From Nafulsella turpanensis ZLM-10 (GTDB taxonomy: Bacteria; Bacteroidota; Bacteroidia; Cytophagales; Cyclobacteriaceae): a stretch of DNA of 64,000 nucleotides. Both the position numbers and the translations under genes were made by a program. This document shows, in pieces, positions 26,146-34,325 of the stretch (the stretch's first letter is position 1; each line of letters starts with the position of its first letter). The stretch spans positions 1 through 64,000 of the forward strand of contig NZ_ANNU01000028.1 of NCBI RefSeq assembly GCF_000346615.1, read 5' to 3'. Below the pieces are notes generated by a model. It had not been told where the DNA came from. It worked only from the letters and a program-made list of their open reading frames with translations, and ran no database searches.

Positions 26146-27372
26146 ATGATGAAACGATTGAAAAGCCCTCTTATTCCGGCCAGCTTTCTGCTGGTCACTC
26201 TGTGCTGTCTGAGCCCTGTTCAGGCATATTCACAGGATATTTCCGACACTAATCTGGCCGGGTGGTACCAGGCCGATGCACCCAAAGGCCAGCTCCTCCT
26301 GTGGCGTTCAGCCCCCGACTCTCTTACCGTCTTTGCTCGCCTGCCGGAGAATTCTGATTCTGTTCGCCTGCAGCTGCTCTTCCTGAACAGCCTTGATTCT
26401 GTCCGGCTGGATGCCCGGCAAGCGTTCGATTCCCTACAGCTTCAGCCTCTCCGCCGTCAAAATGGCCAATCCTACTTCCGCGCCTCCCTCCCCTTCTCCG
26501 ACAGTCTTCATTACCTGCTACTGGAAGCTCAGGCTGGCGCAGAGGATGGTGGTAATATACTGGCAATGGCCGTACTGGACCCGGAGCGGAACTTCCCGCC
26601 GCCCTCTTTCTATCCTGCACGGGTAGCCGATTCTCTTCCTGTTATGCAAACCTTCATCAACAAAAATGAGCCGCTGCTGCTCAGGGGAGCGGATACTACC
26701 TATACCGCCTTTCTCTACCGGAAAGCTTTTGACCCGGCAGCCCCGCCCATGTCCGCCACTCCTGCCGCCTCCGATGTTCTGGCCGTCGACAGTGTTTTTC
26801 AGCTTTCGGCCGACTCTCTCTTCACCCTTGACACAGAAGGGCTTTACTTTATTCAGCAAGACACCAGCCGGATGAGCGGGCAAAGCATTCGGGTGACAAA
26901 CCCTTTCTACCCCGAAGTAGGAACCCTGGAAGACCTCAGCGGTCCTATCCGCTACATCAGCACCCGGGAGGAGTGGAAGCGGCTGGAACAAAATAACTTT
27001 AGCAAAGAGGCTGTCGATCGCTTCTGGCTCAAAATAGGCCAGACCGAGGAGCGGGCCAAAAAGATGATTAAGGGCTATTATGAAGGCGTAGAGGCCGCCA
27101 ATCGTTATTTCACCAATTATAAAGAAGGCTGGAAAACCGACCAGGGAATGATTTACATCCTCTATGGCGCGCCGGATGTGGTAAATGTAACGGAAGGGCA
27201 GGAGGAATGGATATACCATAAAACCACGATCAATCCGGAAATAAAGTTTACTTTTGTGCGCGTAAAAAATCCGTTTACCGACCGGCACCTGGTGCTGTTA
27301 AGGCGCAAGGAATACACAAAAGCACATTACGATACCATCAGTCAATGGAGAAGAGGAAGAAAAACTTTGTAA
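26146..27372 (+). CDS. GWxTD domain secreted protein
   Basis: The 408-residue protein starts with a signal peptide (LIPASFLLVTLCCLSPVQAYS) and ends with the GWxTD domain, visible as RYFTNYKEGWKTDQGMIYI (about 322-340) followed by YGAPDVV and the VRVKNPFTDRHLVLLRRKEY tail. The domain is widespread in Bacteroidota and Acidobacteria secreted proteins; its biochemical role is not established. The 160-residue middle part is beta-rich and not recognised. The next gene starts within its last codons, suggesting coupling. Confidence 0.85.
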   Translation: MMKRLKSPLIPASFLLVTLCCLSPVQAYSQDISDTNLAGWYQADAPKGQLLLWRSAPDSLTVFARLPENSDSVRLQLLFLNSLDSVRLDARQAFDSLQLQPLRRQNGQSYFRASLPFSDSLHYLLLEAQAGAEDGGNILAMAVLDPERNFPPPSFYPARVADSLPVMQTFINKNEPLLLRGADTTYTAFLYRKAFDPAAPPMSATPAASDVLAVDSVFQLSADSLFTLDTEGLYFIQQDTSRMSGQSIRVTNPFYPEVGTLEDLSGPIRYISTREEWKRLEQNNFSKEAVDRFWLKIGQTEERAKKMIKGYYEGVEAANRYFTNYKEGWKTDQGMIYILYGAPDVVNVTEGQEEWIYHKTTINPEIKFTFVRVKNPFTDRHLVLLRRKEYTKAHYDTISQWRRGRKTL

Positions 27373-28145
27373 GAACAGGCACACCAAAAGCACCGGAGGC
27401 GCCCGCCTTCGATAAAGATATGATTTTCGGAACCCGGGCCGTGATAGAGGCTATCCGTTCCGGCAAGGAAGTCGAGAGCCTGCTCATTCAGAAGGACCTG
27501 CAAAATGAGCTGATACAGGAACTGAAAGCGACCGCCGCCGAACATGGGGTTACGTTTGTAAAGGTGCCTGCCGAGAAGCTGAACCGGGTAACGCGCAAAA
27601 ACCACCAGGGAGTAGTGTGCTTTCTGTCGCCCATTACCTATGCCTCGCTCGACAATATCGTTAACAGCACCTTTGCGGAGGGCCGTATGCCCCTGCTCCT
27701 GATACTGGACCGGGTTACGGATGTGCGCAACTTTGGCGCCATTGCCCGCACCGCCGAATGTATGGGCGTCGATGCCCTGGTAATTCCCAGCCGCGGTAAT
27801 GCCCGCATTGGTTCCGACGCCGTTAAAACCTCTGCCGGTGCCCTGCACTACATACCTGTTTGCCGAGAAGCCAACTTAAAAGATACTCTCCGCTACCTGA
27901 AAGACAGCGGCATTCAGCTGATTGCCTGTACCGAAAAAGCCGAAAAAGAAAGCTGGGAAGCCTCCCTGCAGGGACCTCTGGCCCTGATTATGGGCTCTGA
28001 AGAAGATGGCATATCCCCTGAATATTTAAAACTGGCCGATGAACAGATTAAAATCCCGCTGCGGGGCCAGATAGCCTCGCTCAATGTTTCGGTCGCCTCC
28101 GCAATGTGCCTGTACGAAGTAGACCGGCAAAGGAGATTATCTTAA
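27345..28145 (+). CDS. rlmB: 23S rRNA (guanosine-2'-O-)-methyltransferase RlmB-like (SpoU family)
   Basis: The 266-residue SPOUT enzyme has an N-terminal substrate-binding domain (DMIFGTRAVIEAIRSGKEVE, about 25-44) and a C-terminal knotted domain with LILDRVTDVRNFGAIARTAE (about 121-140), MGSEEDGIS (about 216-224) and IPLRGQIASLNVSVASAMCL (about 237-256), the three SpoU motifs. By family it uses SAM to 2'-O-methylate a guanosine in 23S rRNA (or another RNA). The ATG start overlaps the GWxTD gene by 28 bases. Family is firm; RlmB versus a paralogue is likely but not proven. Confidence 0.9.
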   Translation: MEKRKKNFVRTGTPKAPEAPAFDKDMIFGTRAVIEAIRSGKEVESLLIQKDLQNELIQELKATAAEHGVTFVKVPAEKLNRVTRKNHQGVVCFLSPITYASLDNIVNSTFAEGRMPLLLILDRVTDVRNFGAIARTAECMGVDALVIPSRGNARIGSDAVKTSAGALHYIPVCREANLKDTLRYLKDSGIQLIACTEKAEKESWEASLQGPLALIMGSEEDGISPEYLKLADEQIKIPLRGQIASLNVSVASAMCLYEVDRQRRLS

Positions 28146-28229
28146 CTTTAGCTGGTCAAACTCAATTCCTATCCCATCTCCTGATACAGGCGTCGCGCCC
28201 GGAGCTCCTGGGGAAACACAGCCCGTAGT

Positions 28230-28364
28230 GTCATGCCCTTTGGGCATCTGAGGAGTAAAAGGTAAAATAAAAAGATAAAACAAGGTAGTGGAAACCGGAC
28301 TCCACCTCCTTCATTTGGCTTTACTTTATTAGTGATACTTAATAAGATGCCCTTCGGGCATGAC
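28230..28364. repeat. REPIN/MITE-like 135-bp inverted-repeat element
   Basis: The ends GTCATGCCCTTTGGGCATCT (28230-28249) and AGATGCCCTTCGGGCATGAC (28345-28364) are inverted repeats matching at 17 of 20 positions. Each end is itself a small hairpin (ATGCCC, three-base loop, GGGCAT). The inside is AT-rich and includes a GTGGA/TCCAC stem. The element fills most of the rlmB to manC intergenic space and contains no gene. Confidence 0.8.
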
Positions 28365-28383
28365 AAAACAAGCTTTTCTGCAC

Positions 28384-28415
28384 AAAAAAACCTGCCGGTA
28401 ACAGCAGGTTTTTTT
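28384..28415. terminator. Bidirectional terminator between rlmB and manC
   Basis: AAAAAACCTGC and GCAGGTTTTTT flank the loop CGGTAACA. The A/T runs on both sides let it serve both convergent genes. Confidence 0.85.
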
Positions 28416-28438
28416 CCAATTCCTTAGGTAAAATACGC

Positions 28439-29515
28439 TTATAAATATTTATCACCCTTCTTCGATTTTACCTCGCTTACATATTCGCGGAAGCGCTGTT
28501 CATCATCTTTTTTGCAGATAAGCGTTACATCATCGCACTGGGCCACCAGGTAACCTTCAAGGCCCTGGGCCACAATGAGGCGGTCGTTATCGCCTTTAAT
28601 GATGCACTCCCGGCTATCGAAAAGCAGTGCATTGCCGTCTATGGCATTGCTGTCCTGGTCTTTCTCTCTTATTTCGTGCAGGGAGTTCCAGGAGCCTAAG
28701 TCAGACCAGCCGAAATCGGCGAGCATAACGTATACATTGCCGGCTTTTTCCATAATGCCGTAGTCAATCGATATATTCTTGCACTGCGAATAAGCCTTCC
28801 TGATAAATCCTTCTTCCCTTTCACTGTAATACAGGCTGCTTCCTTCTTCAAAAATCTCGGCCTGCTCAGGCAAATGCTCCTCAAATGCCCGAATAATGGC
28901 ATCGGCCCGCCAGATGAAAATACCTGCATTCCATACAAAATCGCCGCTTTCCAAAAACTTTCTGGCCAGTTCGAGCTGGGGCTTTTCAGTAAAGGTTTTT
29001 ACCTTTTTCATCTCTGAACCGGTATCCTCTATGTACTGGATATAACCATAGCCAGTTTCAGGGCGGTTTGGCTTAATACCAAGGGTAATCAGCTTGTTGC
29101 CCTGCTGGGCTTCTGTAAGGGCTTTTTTGATGGACTGAATAAATTCAGTTTCATTAAAAATGGCGTGGTCGGAAGGGGCAACCACCATGGTGGCTTCCGG
29201 GTTCTTCTGCCGGATTTTATAGGAAGCATAGGCTACACAGGGGGCCGTGTTGCGCTTAACGGGCTCGCTAAGTATTTGCTCCGGCTGCAGCTCCGGCAAC
29301 TGCTCTTTTACCAGGTTCTCGTAATCTTTATTGGTTACGATATAGATATTTTCTGCCGGACAAACCGTTTTAAAACGCTGTACCGTCATTTGCAGCAGCG
29401 ATTGCCCGGTATTAAGCACGTCGAGAAACTGCTTTGGGAAGTTATTACGGCTGTATGGCCAGAAGCGGCTCCCTATACCGCCGGCCATGATTACCACATA
29501 CCAGTTTGGGTTCAT
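28439..29515 (-). CDS. manC: Mannose-1-phosphate guanylyltransferase
   Basis: About 358 residues from ATG 29515 (MNPNWYVVIMAGGIGSRFWP); a longer frame of 17 extra residues runs into the preceding gene and is unlikely. It makes GDP-mannose from mannose-1-phosphate and GTP. Seen: the pyrophosphorylase signature MAGGIGSRFWPYSRNNFPKQ (10-29), VAPSDHAI (about 105-112), TGYGYIQYI and the sugar-binding FTEKP with WNAGIFIWRADAI (about 196-208). The bifunctional isomerase tail is absent, as usual for this class. The upstream kdsD-like gene is 10 bases away, so the two are co-transcribed and feed surface-glycan synthesis. Confidence 0.93.
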   Translation of the reverse strand: MNPNWYVVIMAGGIGSRFWPYSRNNFPKQFLDVLNTGQSLLQMTVQRFKTVCPAENIYIVTNKDYENLVKEQLPELQPEQILSEPVKRNTAPCVAYASYKIRQKNPEATMVVAPSDHAIFNETEFIQSIKKALTEAQQGNKLITLGIKPNRPETGYGYIQYIEDTGSEMKKVKTFTEKPQLELARKFLESGDFVWNAGIFIWRADAIIRAFEEHLPEQAEIFEEGSSLYYSEREEGFIRKAYSQCKNISIDYGIMEKAGNVYVMLADFGWSDLGSWNSLHEIREKDQDSNAIDGNALLFDSRECIIKGDNDRLIVAQGLEGYLVAQCDDVTLICKKDDEQRFREYVSEVKSKKGDKYL

Positions 29516-29525
29516 TATGTAGAGT

Positions 29526-30503
29526 TTAGATGATGCCTTCCTTGATAAGATTATGTATATGCACAAAGCCTACTACTTCTTCTGCTTCGGTATCACTTAA
29601 TACTATCAATTGGCTAATATTGTTTGTTTGCATGATGTTTAACGCCTTCACCGCATAGTCATCGGGCGTTATCGTTTTAGGATTGGCCGACATCAGGTCC
29701 TTGGCTTTAACGCTCCTGAAATCGGTCGTGCGGCCCAGCATTCTGCGCAGGTCGCCATCTGTTATTACACCTCTCAGCTTCCCGTCTTCTCCTACCACCG
29801 CTGTGGCTCCCAGGCATTTGCCCGAAATTTCAACAATCACCTTTTCCACCGAATCTTCCATAAAAACGACAGGTTTCTGGTTATCCGGATAAATATCTGA
29901 CACCTTCAGGTAAAGCTGCTTGCCCAGCGAGCCACCCGGGTGCAGGCGGGCAAAATCCTGACTGGTAAAACCGCGGGTCTCTACCAGGCATACGGCCAGT
30001 GCATCGCCCAGGGCCATATGAGCGGTGGTACTGGTGGTGGGGGCAAGATTATTCGGGCAGGCCTCTCCTTCAATGGTGGCATTCAGTATAAAATCGGCCT
30101 GCTGGGCTAAATAGGAGCCTGTGTTGCTGACGAGGGCGGCCAGCTTTGCGCCTGTTCTTTTGAGCAGGGGCACCAGCACTTTTATTTCAGGGGTGTTGCC
30201 ACTTTTAGAAATACAAACCACCAGGTCGTCCTGCTGCACCATGCCTAAATCGCCGTGGATGGCATCGGCCGCATGCATAAAAAGAGCAGGCGTTCCGGTA
30301 GAATTGAGGGTGGCGACAATTTTGTTCGCCACGATGGCACTTTTCCCAACGCCTGTAATAACCACCCTTCCTTTTAGTTGCAAAATCGCTTCCACACAGG
30401 CCGTAAAGCTGCCATCCAGCAGTTCACTCATCCGCCGCAAAGCATCGGCTTCCTGCAGCAATACTTTTTGTGCGATTTTCGTTAAATTCTTATCTTTTGA
30501 CAA
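29526..30503 (-). CDS. kdsD: Arabinose-5-phosphate isomerase (KdsD/KpsF family)
   Basis: The 325-residue protein combines an N-terminal SIS sugar-isomerase domain (GRVVITGVGKSAIVANKIVA, about 45-64; VCISKSGNTPEIK, about 95-107; RLHPGGSLGKQLYLKV, about 185-200) with two C-terminal CBS domains (about 205-325). By family it converts ribulose-5-phosphate to arabinose-5-phosphate, the first step toward Kdo of the LPS inner core. It heads a two-gene unit with manC. A TATATTTG promoter element lies just upstream, and recQ is divergent. Confidence 0.92.
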   Translation of the reverse strand: MSKDKNLTKIAQKVLLQEADALRRMSELLDGSFTACVEAILQLKGRVVITGVGKSAIVANKIVATLNSTGTPALFMHAADAIHGDLGMVQQDDLVVCISKSGNTPEIKVLVPLLKRTGAKLAALVSNTGSYLAQQADFILNATIEGEACPNNLAPTTSTTAHMALGDALAVCLVETRGFTSQDFARLHPGGSLGKQLYLKVSDIYPDNQKPVVFMEDSVEKVIVEISGKCLGATAVVGEDGKLRGVITDGDLRRMLGRTTDFRSVKAKDLMSANPKTITPDDYAVKALNIMQTNNISQLIVLSDTEAEEVVGFVHIHNLIKEGII

Positions 30504-30529
30504 ATTGGAATGCTTTTTTAATTAAATTG

Positions 30530-30537
30530 CAAATATA
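30530..30537 (-). promoter_or_regulatory. Candidate -7 promoter element for kdsD-manC
   Basis: Reads TATATTTG on the minus strand, 27 bases before the kdsD start in a 60-base divergent space with recQ. No clear -33 box is seen. Confidence 0.5.
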
Positions 30538-30572
30538 TAAAAATCATAGGTTAACTGTTAGAAGTGTGCAAG

Positions 30573-32750
30573 ATGTTAGTAGACCAAAAGGAGATACTAA
30601 AAGATAAGCTGAAGGAGATTTTCGGCTACGATCAGTTCAGGGGGAATCAGGAAGCCATTATTCAAAATATTCTAGATAAAAAAAATACTTTCGTTATTAT
30701 GCCAACCGGTGCAGGCAAATCGCTCTGCTACCAGTTACCCGCTTTGGTGCAGGCTGGCACCGCCATTGTTATTTCTCCGCTCATCGCCCTGATGAAGAAC
30801 CAGGTCGACCAGCTGAATGCCTTCGGCATCAATGCACATTTCCTTAATTCCACTCTTTCCAAGTCTGAAATCAACCGGGTAAAGAAGGAAACGCTTGAGG
30901 GCAAAACCAAGCTCCTGTATGTTGCACCAGAGTCTTTAACGAAGGAAGATAACCTGGACTTCCTGCATAAGGTACACATTTCCTTTGTCGCCATCGACGA
31001 GGCACACTGTATATCGGAATGGGGTCACGATTTTCGCCCGGAGTATCGCCGTATTCGTCAAATCATTGGCCAGCTGGGCAACCTCCCCGTTATTGCCCTT
31101 ACCGCTACGGCCACACCAAAGGTACAGCAGGACATTCAGCGTAACCTGCAAATGGAAGATGCCGACCTCTTCAAGTCGTCCTTCAACCGTAAAAACCTGT
31201 ACTACGAAATCAGGCCCAAGAAGGACATCAAAAAGCAGCTGGTTCGCTTTGTGAGCCAGCATAAAGGAAAATCGGGAATAGTATACTGCCTGAGCCGGAA
31301 AAAGGTAGAAGAAATTGCGGAACTACTCCGGGTAAATGGCTTTAAGGCAGCTCCTTACCATGCCGGCCTCGACAGTAATGTGCGGATGCAAAATCAGGAT
31401 GCTTTCCTGAACGAAGACTGCGATATTATCGTGGCCACCATTGCCTTTGGCATGGGCATCGATAAGCCAGACGTACGCTTTGTAGTGCATTACGACACCC
31501 CTAAATCGCTTGAAGGTTATTACCAGGAAACAGGCCGTGCCGGCCGCGACGGGCTGGAAGGCAACTGCCTCATGTTCTATAGCTATAACGATATTTTAAA
31601 GCTGGAGAAATTCAGCAAAGATAAACCCGTTACCGAACGCGATAATGCCAAGCTGCTGCTGCAGGAAATGTCATCTTATGCCGAATCTTCGGTGTGCCGC
31701 CGACGCCAGCTGCTGCATTATTTTGGCGAATCGTTCGATACTGACTGCGGCTTTTGCGATAACTGCAAAGTTCCCCGCGAAAAATACGAAGCCGAGAACT
31801 ACCTTCTGCAGGTTTTACGGGCTGTACAGCAAACCGAAGAGCGCTTTGGTTTAAACCACCTGGTCGATGTTATCAGAGGATCGGAGAACCAGTATGTGCT
31901 GAGCTACGGACATAACCAGTTGCCGGTGTATGGGCAGGGTGCGGAAGAAACCCAGGAGCTTTGGCAATCTGTGGTGCGGCAATCGCTCCTGTACGAATTC
32001 CTGGAAAAGGACATTGAGAATATTGGCACCCTTAAACTCACCCAGAGAGGCCGCGATTTTATGGCTATGCCTTATTCCGTTACCTTTACCCGCGACCACG
32101 ACTATTCTACTACAGAAGAGGAAGAAGAGGTAGAAAAAGAAGTACCGGTACTGAAGCCGCACGACGAAGCATTGGTGGCCATTCTTAAAAGCCTGCGCAA
32201 AACCATTGCCCGCCAGAAAGGACTTCCTCCCTATGTTATTTTCCAGGACCCTTCCCTGGAAGAAATGGCTACCTTCTTCCCTACCACCAAAGATGCGCTC
32301 AGCCATATCAATGGCGTAGGCATGGGCAAGGTCGCCAAATTTGGCACTCCTTTCATACAGGCCATTCAGCAGTATGTGGAGGAAAATAATATCGACACCA
32401 TTGCCGATGTGGTGGTAAAGTCGTCGGTAAACCGCTCTAAAACCAAGATTTTTGTTATTCAGCAGATAGACCGAAAAATTGACTTGTTCGAAATTGCCGA
32501 ATCGCAGAATATCAGCATGGACGAGCTGCTTTCTGAAATAGAGCATATCTGCTACTCAGGTACCAAGCTTAACCTCGACTATTATCTCGAGTCCATACTC
32601 GACGAGGACCAGCAGGCCGATATTGCAGACTATTTCCTGAATGCCCAAACCGATAATATTCGTACGGCCCTGGAAGAACTGGGCGATGATTATACAGAAG
32701 AAGAACTACGGCTGATGCGAATTAAATTTCTGTCGGAATATGCCAATTAA
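30573..32750 (+). CDS. recQ: ATP-dependent DNA helicase RecQ
   Basis: About 725 residues from ATG 30573 (MLVDQKEILKDKL); a GTG three codons earlier is also in frame. A 3'-5' SF2 helicase of recombination and repair. Seen: GYDQFRGNQEAII, Walker A MPTGAGKSLCYQ (about 45-56), DEAH box VAIDEAHCISEWGHDFRPEY (about 139-158), and motif VI HYDTPKSLEGYYQETGRAGR (about 307-326). Zinc-binding cysteines follow, CRRRQLLHYFGESF and CGFCDNC (about 370-394), then RQC and an HRDC-like domain near 525-600. The C-terminal 100 residues are an extra extension. Assignment is very secure. Confidence 0.96.
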   Translation: MLVDQKEILKDKLKEIFGYDQFRGNQEAIIQNILDKKNTFVIMPTGAGKSLCYQLPALVQAGTAIVISPLIALMKNQVDQLNAFGINAHFLNSTLSKSEINRVKKETLEGKTKLLYVAPESLTKEDNLDFLHKVHISFVAIDEAHCISEWGHDFRPEYRRIRQIIGQLGNLPVIALTATATPKVQQDIQRNLQMEDADLFKSSFNRKNLYYEIRPKKDIKKQLVRFVSQHKGKSGIVYCLSRKKVEEIAELLRVNGFKAAPYHAGLDSNVRMQNQDAFLNEDCDIIVATIAFGMGIDKPDVRFVVHYDTPKSLEGYYQETGRAGRDGLEGNCLMFYSYNDILKLEKFSKDKPVTERDNAKLLLQEMSSYAESSVCRRRQLLHYFGESFDTDCGFCDNCKVPREKYEAENYLLQVLRAVQQTEERFGLNHLVDVIRGSENQYVLSYGHNQLPVYGQGAEETQELWQSVVRQSLLYEFLEKDIENIGTLKLTQRGRDFMAMPYSVTFTRDHDYSTTEEEEEVEKEVPVLKPHDEALVAILKSLRKTIARQKGLPPYVIFQDPSLEEMATFFPTTKDALSHINGVGMGKVAKFGTPFIQAIQQYVEENNIDTIADVVVKSSVNRSKTKIFVIQQIDRKIDLFEIAESQNISMDELLSEIEHICYSGTKLNLDYYLESILDEDQQADIADYFLNAQTDNIRTALEELGDDYTEEELRLMRIKFLSEYAN

Positions 32751-32770
32751 AGCATAAATCTTAATTTTGA

Positions 32771-32808
32771 AGCAGGCTCGGCGCTAAAATCGAGAGCCTG
32801 CTTTTTTA
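32771..32808 (+). terminator. Rho-independent terminator after recQ
   Basis: AGCAGGCTC pairs with GAGCCTGCT around a 14-base loop, followed by six T residues. Confidence 0.9.
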
Positions 32809-32849
32809 TTTTACATAACCTGACTTTTAAGCCCTAAAAAGGATTCCTC

Positions 32850-34133
32850 ATGAATATTCTCATCATCGGATCAGGCGGACGCGAACATACCCTTGCCTGG
32901 AAAATCAGCCAAAGCGCTTTGTGTAATCAGCTGTATGTCGCTCCCGGCAATGCAGGCACCGCTGGCATGGCACATAACCTTCCGCTCGACCCGCTTGATT
33001 TTGAAGGAATTAAAAAGCAGGTAATCGAGAAAAAGATAGAACTGGTTGTTGTAGGGCCCGAAGCGCCGCTGGTAGCCGGCATCCGCGATTTTTTTGAGGC
33101 GGACGAAGAGCTACAGCACATTCACTTAATAGGCCCTGGCAAGGAAGGAGCGCAGCTGGAAGGAAGCAAAGACTTCTCCAAAGCCTTTATGGTTCGCCAC
33201 AAGATCCCTACTGCCCGTGCCAAAACATTTACCAAAGAAACGCTTGAAGAGGGACTGAACTATCTCGAAGAAATTCCAACCCCGGTAGTATTAAAAGCCG
33301 ATGGGCTGGCGGCAGGCAAGGGGGTGCTCATTTGCCAGCAAACCGATGAAGCCAAAGACGCGCTGCAGGAAATGCTGATGCAGGAGAAATTTGGCGAAGC
33401 CGGAAAAAAAGTGCTGATAGAAGAGTACCTTGATGGCACGGAACTCTCGGTTTTTGTGTTAACCGATGGAAAAGATTACCTCATCCTCCCCGAAGCCAAA
33501 GATTATAAGCGCATAGGCGAAAAAGACACCGGCCTGAATACCGGCGGCATGGGGGCGGTATCGCCAGTGCATATTGCCGATAAAGACTTTATGCAGATGG
33601 TCGAGGACCGGGTGGTAAAACGTACCATTACCGGGCTTCAACAGGAAGGTATTCCGTTTATGGGCTTTCTGTTCATCGGGTTAATGAAGGTAAAAGGCGA
33701 ACCTTTCGTTATTGAGTACAATGTGCGCATGGGCGACCCGGAAACCGAAGTGGTTATTCCGCGCATTGAAAACGACCTGGTTGATTTGTTCCTTGCCACG
33801 AGCATCGGCAAGCTGCATGAGAAGGAGATCCATACGCTGCAAAGAGCCGCCACCACGGTGGTGATGGTGGCAGGAGGCTATCCGGAAGCCTATGAAAAGG
33901 GGCATCCGATAAGCGGACTGGAAGAGACTGCGACAGAAGATACCATGGTCTTCCATGCAGGCACCACTGAAAAAGATGGAAAGCTCCATACCAATGGCGG
34001 GCGAGTACTGGCCGTTACAGGCTTAGGGGATTCACTGAAGGAGGCATTGGAAAAGTCGTACCAGCAGGTGGAAAAAATTAACTGGAAAAACAGGTATTAC
34101 AGAAGAGATATCGGGCAGGATGTAATCCTTTAA
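32850..34133 (+). CDS. purD: Phosphoribosylamine--glycine ligase
   Basis: The 427-residue ATP-grasp enzyme joins glycine to phosphoribosylamine in step two of purine synthesis. Seen: NILIIGSGGREHTLAWKI at the N-terminus, VAPGNAGTAG (about 30-39), VVVGPEAPLVAGI (about 66-78), ATP-grasp LKADGLAAGKGVL (about 149-161), GLNTGGMGAVSPV (about 228-240) and EYNVRMGDPETEVVIPR (about 289-305). Length is standard. It is a single gene following the recQ terminator, with no purine neighbours in the window. Assignment is very secure. Confidence 0.97.
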   Translation: MNILIIGSGGREHTLAWKISQSALCNQLYVAPGNAGTAGMAHNLPLDPLDFEGIKKQVIEKKIELVVVGPEAPLVAGIRDFFEADEELQHIHLIGPGKEGAQLEGSKDFSKAFMVRHKIPTARAKTFTKETLEEGLNYLEEIPTPVVLKADGLAAGKGVLICQQTDEAKDALQEMLMQEKFGEAGKKVLIEEYLDGTELSVFVLTDGKDYLILPEAKDYKRIGEKDTGLNTGGMGAVSPVHIADKDFMQMVEDRVVKRTITGLQQEGIPFMGFLFIGLMKVKGEPFVIEYNVRMGDPETEVVIPRIENDLVDLFLATSIGKLHEKEIHTLQRAATTVVMVAGGYPEAYEKGHPISGLEETATEDTMVFHAGTTEKDGKLHTNGGRVLAVTGLGDSLKEALEKSYQQVEKINWKNRYYRRDIGQDVIL

Positions 34134-34227
34134 TTTGGAAAGTCCGGGATTATTGCTAATATTCCTGATATTTTGTGTTCTTTTATAAGATTAGCGCCCC
34201 TTTACCCGGCCCTACAGAAGTGTTTTA

Positions 34228-34300
34228 CTTCCGGCGCCGGAAGGGGTTTATAGATAGATTCATAGTATACACTTCAATAAGCTGTGCCGGACAATCCGGC
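34228..34300. promoter_or_regulatory. Perfect 16-base palindrome and a second hairpin before the ricT-like gene
   Basis: CTTCCGGCGCCGGAAG (34228-34243) is its own reverse complement. GCCGGA-CAA-TCCGGC (34286-34300) follows, with a T-rich run after it, ending 25 bases before the ricT-like ATG. The first could be an operator or part of the purD terminator; the second looks like an intrinsic terminator or a leader hairpin. The roles are inference. Confidence 0.5.
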
Positions 34301-34325
34301 GGGTTTATTTTTAATATAGATTGAA

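Noticed and set aside
26518-27288. Minus-strand open frame of 256 codons opposite the GWxTD gene
   Set aside because: Antisense shadow; the plus-strand protein has a signal peptide and a known domain, and this one has neither.
31851-32546. Minus-strand open frame of 231 codons opposite recQ
   Set aside because: Antisense to the conserved RecQ C-terminal region; no domain or context supports it.
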